The notes beneath the pieces were generated by a model. That model was given only the letters and a program-made list of their open reading frames with translations, made no database searches and was not told the origin of the DNA. A DNA stretch of 18,599 nt from Fimenecus sp045593645 (GTDB lineage Bacteria > Bacillota > Clostridia > Oscillospirales > Acutalibacteraceae), in assembly GCA_045593645.1 (NCBI GenBank), contig JAZNWZ010000054.1, forward strand, positions 1 to 18,599, written 5' to 3'. Position numbers and translations under genes: made by a program. Below, one piece after another: positions 1 through 3,927 of this stretch. The first letter of the stretch is position 1, and every line of letters starts with the position of its first letter.

Positions 1-22
1 AGCAGGGACCTACGTTTTAAAA
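1..22. repeat. Left inverted terminal repeat
   Basis: The first 22 bases, beginning AGCAGGGACC, match the reverse complement of the last 22 bases at 21 positions; the only difference is position 11 (T at left, C in the right-end complement). Short inverted terminal repeats are the replication origins of protein-primed linear phages of the phi29 type, where terminal protein is joined to each 5' end. With the polymerase and terminal-protein genes in the window, this indicates that both true genome ends are present. Confidence 0.9.
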
Positions 23-33
23 TTGTCAGATTA

Positions 34-53
34 TTTGCACTTCCCCAGTGAAA
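34..53 (+). repeat. Terminal motif copy 1: TGCACTT-N-AGTGAAA
   Basis: Imperfect dyad with CACT and AGTG arms around a short C-rich centre, preceded by TTTG and followed by AAA. The same arrangement returns at 80-100 and, inverted, near the right end. Its placement just inside the genome end suggests a binding site for a replication or early regulatory protein; the protein is unknown. Confidence 0.55.
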
Positions 54-79
54 TTGTAGAACTTTTAAAAAGTACACAT

Positions 80-100
80 TTTGCACTTGACAAAGTGAAA
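80..100 (+). repeat. Terminal motif copy 2, overlapping the early -35
   Basis: Perfect CACTT/AAGTG dyad with a GAC-type centre, flanked by TTTG and AAA like copy 1. It contains the -35 hexamer TTGACA of the left promoter (87-92), so a protein bound here would compete with RNA polymerase. Operator function is inferred from position only. Confidence 0.55.
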
Positions 101-115
101 ACCCTGTGATATAAT
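87..115 (+). promoter_or_regulatory. Left early promoter (sigma-A, extended -10)
   Basis: Consensus TTGACA at 87-92, a 17-base spacer and consensus TATAAT at 110-115 with a TG one base upstream (extended -10). Transcription should begin near 122, 28 bases before the first gene. It is a full match to the vegetative Gram-positive consensus and should be very strong. The -35 lies inside terminal motif copy 2. Confidence 0.92.
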
Positions 116-149
116 AAGTACATAAGATAAAGGAAAGGGGACAAACAAA

Positions 150-335
150 ATGAACAAAGCATATCAAATCAAAATAGTTAACAGAAAAGACACTACACAG
201 TTTGTTATTTGTGCAAGTACTTATAAGAGCTTAGAGGCAGCAAAGGCAAGAAGAGAGTATGAGGCGTGGAAGTACGGTAAAGCGTATAGCGTTGAAATCT
301 GGGAAGTAGAAGAGGGGTGTGAATATGTTATATGA
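150..335 (+). CDS. Small early protein, 61 aa, unknown
   Basis: First gene behind the left promoter, preceded by a purine-rich AAAGGGG site (134-140) 9 bases before the ATG. The protein is mixed charged and aromatic with the segment KARREYEAWKYGKAYSVEIW, which looks like a small alpha/beta fold; no membrane segment or Cys cluster is present. It overlaps the next gene by 11 bases, implying translational coupling. In phi29-like phages this slot holds short, fast-evolving early proteins that often act on the host. I do not recognise the family. Confidence 0.75.
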   Translation: MNKAYQIKIVNRKDTTQFVICASTYKSLEAAKARREYEAWKYGKAYSVEIWEVEEGCEYVI

Positions 336-696
336 TGAGTTTGTAAAGGGTACGGGGTGCAGAGAGACAGAAAAGAATTATCAAGTGTATAAAGAACTGG
401 AAGCAATCTATATGAACTCTGATTTGAGTAAAGACGAGATATACGAAATAGGCAAAATGAGAGTTGATAACACCCTTACAGAGCAAGAGCAAGACGAAAT
501 AAGAGACCTTGAAAATGCAATATCCGTTAACCTTGAACGATGTCAATATCTCGAAAATTTCATATATTACGGAACGTATAAAGATATCACACAACATCAT
601 AAAGAACACATACAAGAGATACATCTTTTATCCAGAATGAATAAATCTTATAAAGAACAAATAAAAGATATAAAAGACAGAGTAAATCAAGCGTGA
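325..696 (+). CDS. Early helical protein, 123 aa, unknown
   Basis: I start this at ATG 325, because AGAGGGG (311-317) sits 7 bases upstream; the GTG at 319 is too close to that site. The product is highly charged and probably almost all helical (long Glu/Lys/Asp stretches, e.g. DEIRDLENAISVNLERCQYLE), with one internal hydrophobic FIYYGTY patch. It overlaps the preceding gene by 11 bases. Its stop codon (694-696) is the last triplet of the 5' arm of the first tRNA-like hairpin, so translation termination and RNA folding compete here. No family recognised. Confidence 0.75.
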   Translation: MLYDEFVKGTGCRETEKNYQVYKELEAIYMNSDLSKDEIYEIGKMRVDNTLTEQEQDEIRDLENAISVNLERCQYLENFIYYGTYKDITQHHKEHIQEIHLLSRMNKSYKEQIKDIKDRVNQA

Positions 697-735
697 GTGA
701 TAGGCACTTGGTAAGGTTCAATCCCTTATCACGCT
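690..735 (+). ncRNA. Miniature tRNA-like element 1 (acceptor + T arm)
   Basis: A 7-base arm AGCGTGA (690-696) pairs perfectly with TCACGCT (729-735). Directly stacked inside is a T-arm look-alike: TAAGG (712-716), 7-base loop TTCAATC (717-723), CCTTA (724-728). Only 15 bases (697-711) replace the D and anticodon arms. Bases 736-740 are ATCCA, close to a tRNA 3' tail. Acceptor plus T arm is the minimal recognition unit of RNase P and RNase Z, so transcript processing between early genes is a plausible role. An alternative pairing of GTGATA (697-702) with TATCAC (727-732) exists. Confidence 0.6.
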
Positions 736-738
736 ATC

Positions 739-752
739 CAGTGTTAGCACTG
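739..752 (+). other. Small hairpin before the third gene
   Basis: CAGTG (739-743) and CACTG (748-752) pair around a TTAG loop, immediately 3' of tRNA-like element 1 and 9 bases before the AGGGGGT ribosome-binding site of the next gene. There is no U-tract, so it is not a terminator; it may protect a processed 5' end or modulate translation. Confidence 0.35.
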
Positions 753-775
753 AGATTAAACAGGGGGTTTTGATT

Positions 776-1099
776 ATGAAGAAATCAGAACAAATCGAGA
801 TTAACAAAAAGGTACAAATGGCTATTGATGATTTTAATAGTCAATCGTTAGGGGCATACAATTATAGAAATTTGAGAACTTGTAATGCTAAGGTGTTTTG
901 GCGTGGTCACTATTGGGTATTAATCTCATATAATACCGTTGTTGCGCTCATTGATATTGATACAGATACACTTTACGACTTCTTGCGTTTGGTATACGGC
1001 TACACGGCAACATCAGCACAGCACATATCAAAATTCAATCATGATTACTGTAGCGGTAAATGGGGTTGCACTAACACATTTACGTATAGAGAAGTCTAA
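776..1099 (+). CDS. Early protein, 107 aa, unknown
   Basis: ATG 776 is chosen because AGGGGGT (762-768) is 7 bases upstream; a TTG at 770 abuts that site and is unlikely. The N-terminal third is polar (KKSEQIEINKKVQMAIDDFN); the middle has a beta-rich section (KVFWRGHYWVLISYNTVVALID) and the C-terminus carries SAQHISKFNHDYC and KWGCTNTFTYREV. Two Cys and several His near the C-terminus could bind metal, but there is no recognised motif. It is the third gene of the early operon, 14 bases from the next. Function unknown. Confidence 0.75.
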   Translation: MKKSEQIEINKKVQMAIDDFNSQSLGAYNYRNLRTCNAKVFWRGHYWVLISYNTVVALIDIDTDTLYDFLRLVYGYTATSAQHISKFNHDYCSGKWGCTNTFTYREV

Positions 1100-1113
1100 A
1101 AGGGGGTCATATT

Positions 1114-1356
1114 ATGAGTAGTTTCTACAGCAAAATAATGGGTGGTGATATCCACCCTATCGGCTTCTTAGGTTTAGGCAATTACGGCGGTTTAGTAATA
1201 TACGAAATAAACGCTAATACTTGCGTCTCTGCTTTTGATTTCGGTAATGGTGTAACGGGTATCCGTGAGACTTCAGTCCATTATTCAATGAGTGGACGCC
1301 CTTATATTATAAGACATCAAAAAGCATACTATTTTGACGAAATAATGAGAGCATAA
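1114..1356 (+). CDS. Early protein, 80 aa, unknown
   Basis: ATG 1114 follows an AAGGGGGT site. The sequence is Gly-rich at first (IMGGDIHPIGFLGLGNYGGLVIYEINANT), then contains SAFDFGNGVTGIRETSVHYS and the C-terminal RPYIIRHQKAYYFDEIMRA. This ending, a beta-hairpin with basic then aromatic residues and a final DE-x-MRA, resembles many small phage proteins of unknown function in clostridial phages, from memory of family patterns only. No catalytic motif. Tightly packed in the early operon. Confidence 0.75.
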   Translation: MSSFYSKIMGGDIHPIGFLGLGNYGGLVIYEINANTCVSAFDFGNGVTGIRETSVHYSMSGRPYIIRHQKAYYFDEIMRA

Positions 1357-1371
1357 AAAGGGGGTTACAAT

Positions 1372-1626
1372 ATGATAACGATTAGACCATTAGCAATGCC
1401 AAAAGAATTATATTATTCAATGTATCACGATTATAGACATTTTATGTGGCGAAATTTATCGCTAATAATAAAAAATCCAGATTACGCACACGGCATATTA
1501 ATTGATAAATTATTAGCTACCACAAGACGGTACTTAAAGGCAAACAATGTCACTCCCGAAACTCGAGACAGATTGTATATTTGGATAATGGCACAATATC
1601 GAAAATCAGTACAGGGTACAAAGTAA
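1372..1626 (+). CDS. Early basic helical protein, 84 aa, unknown
   Basis: ATG 1372 is preceded by AAAAGGGGGT. The product is basic and probably helical, with aromatic residues near the start (ELYYSMYHDYRHFMWRNL) and a long amphipathic second half (DKLLATTRRYLKANNV then YIWIMAQYRKSVQGTK). Its 3' end overlaps tRNA-like element 2: codons for the last three residues form part of the 5' arm and the stop TAA (1624-1626) lies in the linker. A host-takeover or DNA-binding role is possible; nothing decisive is visible. Confidence 0.75.
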   Translation: MITIRPLAMPKELYYSMYHDYRHFMWRNLSLIIKNPDYAHGILIDKLLATTRRYLKANNVTPETRDRLYIWIMAQYRKSVQGTK

Positions 1627-1661
1627 TAGGCTTTACAGGGTGTTCAATTCACCCTATACCC
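1614..1661 (+). ncRNA. Miniature tRNA-like element 2 (acceptor + T arm)
   Basis: GGGTACA (1614-1620) pairs with TATACCC (1655-1661) at 6 of 7 positions (C1619 against A1656). Stacked inside is GGGTG (1638-1642), loop TTCAATT (1643-1649), CACCC (1650-1654), a textbook T-arm geometry. The 17-base linker (1621-1637) contains GTAATAGGC, 8 of 9 identical to GTGATAGGC in element 1. It separates the gene ending at 1626 from the one starting at 1697. A second copy of ACAGGGT gives an alternative 5' arm. Confidence 0.55.
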
Positions 1662-1696
1662 ATTATCAAAATATAAAACAAAAAGGGGCAAAACCT

Positions 1697-2020
1697 ATGA
1701 GAAAATGCATACCGACAGTATTATTTAATTCAAGTAATGATGAAGTGTACGAATTATCTGTATTGACTTGTAAAGGTGAAAAAATAACCCTATGGGGTTA
1801 TGATGAAACCGACATAAAACATCTTTATAGGTATAAAGATTTTTACGAGTTATACGCTGATGTATTATTAGCACTAAAATCTAATGGTTTTTATTGCGTA
1901 GGACGCAATGAATTTGGTGTAAGGTTTTACAATATTCAATGGATTGATATATTTACACCAGATAGCATAAAATACCGAATAGCCATACCATTTGATATAA
2001 TACCAAAGGGGGTGAAATAA
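1697..2020 (+). CDS. Early protein, 107 aa, unknown
   Basis: ATG 1697 is chosen over the upstream GTG 1640: AAAAGGGGC (1681-1689) is 7 bases before it, and the upstream stretch is the tRNA-like hairpin. The product alternates short beta-like stretches (IPTVLFNSSNDEVYELSVLT, KITLWGYDE) with aromatic segments (YRYKDFYELYADVLLALKSN, GFYCVGRNEFGVRFYNIQW). It looks like a compact soluble alpha/beta protein. Its stop overlaps the next start by one base (TAATG). Function unknown. Confidence 0.75.
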   Translation: MRKCIPTVLFNSSNDEVYELSVLTCKGEKITLWGYDETDIKHLYRYKDFYELYADVLLALKSNGFYCVGRNEFGVRFYNIQWIDIFTPDSIKYRIAIPFDIIPKGVK

Positions 2021-2220
2021 TGTCTCACCATTTTACCATCAAAAACAAAACATACATACGTTGTGGTGATACATACTATTGTATCACCCACCTATCCCAT
2101 AGACAATTAACTTGCATTGATATTACAGAAGAAACATATAACCTCAATTACCACCTTTACATCAAAGACCATTTAGACGCAGAGAACTCAATTTGGAAAA
2201 AATCCCTATCCCAAAATTGA
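2020..2220 (+). CDS. Early protein, 66 aa, unknown
   Basis: Start ATG 2020 overlaps the previous stop by one base and follows AAAGGGGGT (2006-2014), so translation is coupled. The small product is His/Tyr/Thr-rich with several Cys (YIRCGDTYYCITHLSHRQLTC), a possible metal ligand set (C15, C21, H24, H27, C31), though not a named zinc finger. It is the last gene of the left cluster. Its 3' end forms part of a competing RNA helix (see 2184-2274), so termination here may influence downstream structure. Confidence 0.7.
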   Translation: MSHHFTIKNKTYIRCGDTYYCITHLSHRQLTCIDITEETYNLNYHLYIKDHLDAENSIWKKSLSQN

Positions 2221-2274
2221 GTGAGTTAGCCTAAACTAACTTCTCGAATTGAGTTCATTCTACACCAGTAGAAT
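2184..2274 (+). other. Structured operon end with competing helices
   Basis: GAACTCAATT (2184-2193) pairs perfectly over 10 bases with AATTGAGTTC (2247-2256). The same 5' strand can instead pair with AATTGAG at 2215-2221, which includes the stop codon of the upstream gene; the two helices exclude each other. Two more hairpins follow: AGTTAG/CTAACT (2224-2229/2236-2241) and ATTCTAC/GTAGAAT (2257-2263/2268-2274, loop ACCA). None has a U-tract. The layout resembles an attenuator or an mRNA 3'-end stabiliser. Confidence 0.5.
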
Positions 2275-2286
2275 ACAGAGCAAAAA

Positions 2287-2316
2287 TTGACAATTTCAGA
2301 GCAATAATTGTATAGT
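2287..2316 (+). promoter_or_regulatory. Second + strand promoter
   Basis: Consensus TTGACA at 2287-2292, 18-base spacer, and TATAGT at 2311-2316 (5 of 6). Transcription from about 2323 would give a leader of about 260 bases before the gene at 2585. It lies in the only long gene-free stretch of the left half and probably drives the replication genes. Confidence 0.65.
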
Positions 2317-2393
2317 ATTATTTCACCCATAATGATAATATATAATTGTCCAAAGGGAACAAGGACATTTTGAAACCCCCATAAAATCATTGG

Positions 2394-2471
2394 AAATAGT
2401 GGTGAGTTGGCTAAAAGAATATACCCATTTGTATATCATCTTTTGTAGGTTCATACCCTACACCACTATTT
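2394..2471 (+). ncRNA. tRNA-like element 3, degenerate full-length
   Basis: The acceptor-like stem is perfect over 10 bases: 2394-2403 with 2462-2471, core TAGTGGT/ACCACTA. The T arm is perfect: GTAGG (2445-2449), loop TTCATAC (2450-2456), CCTAC (2457-2461). The core from 2397 to 2468 is 72 bases, normal tRNA length. A GAGTTGGCTA segment resembles a D-loop with its GG pair, but the D-stem is missing. The middle hairpin is ATATAC/GTATAT with a 6-base loop CCATTT, lacking U33 and a purine at 37. It is therefore unlikely to decode. Confidence 0.6.
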
Positions 2472-2526
2472 GTTTTAACGGTGAAACAAACTCCACCCAA
2501 GTTATAGGGTATACCCAGAATTTAGA

Positions 2527-2542
2527 TGTTTCCCGTGAAACA
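2527..2542. promoter_or_regulatory. parS-like site (ParB/Spo0J box)
   Basis: TGTTTCCCGTGAAACA matches the bacterial centromere consensus TGTTTCACGTGAAACA at 15 of 16 positions; the single change is C for A at position 7. The CC is shared with the left half of the Noc site, but the right half is pure parS. Host Spo0J has been reported to help trap phi29 genomes in spores, so a host ParB site in a phi29-like phage makes sense. A weaker related dyad (TGTTT and TGAAACA) lies at 2471-2488. Confidence 0.6.
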
Positions 2543-2584
2543 TACAAATCAAAACCATATTACAAAACAAAGGAGAACAAAACT

Positions 2585-2977
2585 ATGGCAAGAAAAAGAA
2601 TGGTTACTCGTACAGTAACAGGAACAGAAGCAGAAATCCAGATTGTAACAATCTCAGCATCAGAGATAACCACAATCAAACACACAGTCGGTGGAGAGTT
2701 CACAGACAATGAGAAACTTCTCAAAGCAATCAAGAAAGAAGTTGAGACAGAGGACATCAAGGTTCTTCAGATACTCAGCACCAACAAGATTGACAAGTGT
2801 TATGGAATGCTCGAGAGCGAGTTTATTAAGTTAGCTAAGGAACTTGACCCTGAGACACGAAAGGCACTCGAAACCGAGGAAGAAGCAAACGCAACAGAAG
2901 AAGCCCCAGTAATCGAAGAAGAAGCACCCACAGAAGCAGAAGCAGAAACACCCAAGAGAAAGAGAGGTAACAAATAA
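2585..2977 (+). CDS. Conserved phage protein with acidic tail, 130 aa, possible DNA-binding
   Basis: ATG 2585 has an AAAGGAG site upstream; the longer frame to 2390 starts inside the tRNA-like element and is rejected. The N-terminus MARKRMVTRTVTGTEAEI and the central YGMLESEFIKLAKEL recall a small protein common in gut phages of clostridia, with unknown or DNA-binding annotation; I rely on pattern memory. Residues about 1-95 form a beta-rich domain, 96-122 are extremely Glu-rich (EEEAPTEAEAETP), and the end is basic (KRKRGNK). It overlaps the next gene by one base. Possible counterpart of phi29 p6 or p5, unproven. Confidence 0.7.
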   Translation: MARKRMVTRTVTGTEAEIQIVTISASEITTIKHTVGGEFTDNEKLLKAIKKEVETEDIKVLQILSTNKIDKCYGMLESEFIKLAKELDPETRKALETEEEANATEEAPVIEEEAPTEAEAETPKRKRGNK

Positions 2978-3372
2978 TGCGTACAGACTACTCCACCAAG
3001 ATAGTATCAACAAGCAGAGAACTGACAGTTAAAGAGAAAATCACACTGAAGGACTTCAATGATTGTGTCGGTCTCGACACAGTGGTAACAAATGACCAAG
3101 GTTTCATCATTGACCCAGATGCAATCGTAGAGGTTGAAGTCCACAACGAGAGAGCAAAGGACGATAAGGACTACACAACCATAGTTATACTTGACAAGGA
3201 CGGAACTAAGTATTCCACCAGTAGTAACAGTTTACGAGACACTATATCAGACATACTTGATGAACTTGCAGACCTCGAGGAAACCGACAGGGCAGACCTC
3301 AAAATCAAGGTATTCAAGAAGCCATCTAAGAATTACTCTGGAAAATACTTCCTTACTGCAACAGTAGTATAA
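2977..3372 (+). CDS. Probable single-stranded DNA-binding protein, 131 aa
   Basis: ATG 2977 overlaps the previous stop (TAATG), so the two are translated together. The protein is beta-rich with an acidic, helical insertion (SSNSLRDTISDILDELADLE) and a C-terminal strand pair LKIKVFKKPSKNYSGKYF. The order strand, TSSNSL-type helix, then a K-x-x-SKN-x-x-GK-x-F strand resembles small phage SSBs of the OB-fold type; the lack of a clear acidic C-terminal tip is unusual for host-type SSB. Coating displaced strands would fit protein-primed replication just before terminal protein and polymerase. The assignment is an inference from pattern and context. Confidence 0.5.
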   Translation: MRTDYSTKIVSTSRELTVKEKITLKDFNDCVGLDTVVTNDQGFIIDPDAIVEVEVHNERAKDDKDYTTIVILDKDGTKYSTSSNSLRDTISDILDELADLEETDRADLKIKVFKKPSKNYSGKYFLTATVV

Positions 3373-3387
3373 ATCAACTACGCAAAC

Positions 3388-3420
3388 AAGGGCAAGCATA
3401 AACACTTGCCCTTTATATTT
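3388..3420 (+). terminator. Terminator or attenuator after the SSB-like gene
   Basis: AAGGGCAAG (3388-3396) pairs over 9 bases with CTTGCCCTT (3405-3413), 8-base loop, followed by TATATTT. No new promoter is visible before the next gene, so this is probably a partial terminator that lowers expression of the terminal protein and polymerase relative to the abundant binding proteins upstream. Confidence 0.8.
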
Positions 3421-3441
3421 AACACTAAAAGGAGCAAGTCA

Positions 3442-3654
3442 ATGCGTAAAAAGAGATACAGACACAGGGACAAATTAAAACTAATGCATAATTGCATAAA
3501 GCATTATAAGAGATTTGAAAAATCGTTGTACACAATGGAGAACAAATTAGCAAAGATGCATATCAAAGAACGATTAAACGCTTTGTATGGTAAATCAGTT
3601 TACATCGGTGAAGCACTTTATACCGATACCGACAGTATAAAACAGGAGAAATAG
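3442..3654 (+). CDS. 70-aa protein joining DNA polymerase motifs B and C
   Basis: ATG 3442 has an AAAGGAGC site; the TTG at 3406 lies in the terminator and is rejected. Residues 1-43 are very basic (MRKKRYRHRDKLKLM start). Residues 45-51 are LNALYGK and 60-66 YTDTDSI, matching motif B (LNNLYGK, residues 428-434) and motif C (YADTDSI, 500-506) of the phage's own polymerase, in the same order but separated by 8 residues instead of 65. It has none of the exonuclease, motif A or palm framework, so it cannot be a working polymerase. It may be a remnant of a second polymerase gene, or a small decoy or regulator that binds terminal protein or DNA. Confidence 0.75.
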   Translation: MRKKRYRHRDKLKLMHNCIKHYKRFEKSLYTMENKLAKMHIKERLNALYGKSVYIGEALYTDTDSIKQEK

Positions 3655-3657
3655 CCT

Positions 3658-3927
3658 ATGGTATTAACAGATTGTTTCGCCTATCGAGGTGATTATTGCT
3701 ACGCACTCAATACAATGATATGTGCCAAGCACGCACACTGTCAGTTTTACAAGAAAGAGAGTGCAAACTGTAACAGACTAAAGATTGAAACAGAGGTAGA
3801 CAACTACCAAGGAACAAAATCATTACAAGGGGGTACAAATAGACGATATGAAAAGGCTAACACCAAACCAACAGAAGTACCAAAAGGAAATCAAAAGGAT
3901 AAGAACAAACTTATCCAAACTACGTAG
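3658..3927 (+). CDS. Cys-rich small protein, 89 aa, probable zinc-binding
   Basis: ATG 3658 follows AGGAG (3644-3648) and lies 3 bases after the previous stop. Cys residues at 6, 14, 22, 28 and 38 with the segment CAKHAHCQFYKK form a compact metal-binding-like N-terminus; the C-x7-C-x7-C-x5-C-x-FYK spacing recurs in small clostridial proteins. The remaining 50 residues are polar and charged and overlap the start of the terminal-protein gene by 80 bases in another frame, so this tail may be only loosely constrained. Function unknown; probably expressed with the replication genes. Confidence 0.65.
   Translation: MVLTDCFAYRGDYCYALNTMICAKHAHCQFYKKESANCNRLKIETEVDNYQGTKSLQGGTNRRYEKANTKPTEVPKGNQKDKNKLIQTT

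Larger units (their letters stand above)
2323..2584 (+). promoter_or_regulatory. Long structured leader of the replication operon
   Basis: No gene fits in this stretch. From 5' to 3' it holds a TGTCC/GGACA hairpin (2347-2367, loop containing AAAGGG), an ATTTT/AAAAT hairpin (2367-2387) whose loop displays five C residues (2376-2380), tRNA-like element 3 (2394-2471), the palindrome GGGTATACCC (2507-2516), a parS-like site that also folds as ATGTTTC/GAAACAT (2526-2543), and the AAAGGAG site of the next gene. The density of structure suggests cis regulation, a separate small RNA, or both. Confidence 0.5.

Noticed and set aside
1640..1696. GTG start giving a 126-aa version of the 107-aa early protein
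   Set aside because: The GTG lies inside the T-arm-like hairpin and has no ribosome-binding site; ATG 1697 has one at proper spacing.
2318..2346. A second -10 (TATAAT at 2341-2346) downstream of the 2287-2316 promoter
   Set aside because: The matching -35 position reads TTATTT and there is no extended -10; AT-rich context explains the hexamer.
2397..2468. Functional decoding tRNA
   Set aside because: D-stem missing, anticodon loop of wrong size, no U33; kept only as a tRNA-like element.
2390..2584. N-terminal extension of the 130-aa protein from a TTG
   Set aside because: It would run through the tRNA-like element and the parS-like site and bypass the clear AAAGGAG-ATG start at 2585.
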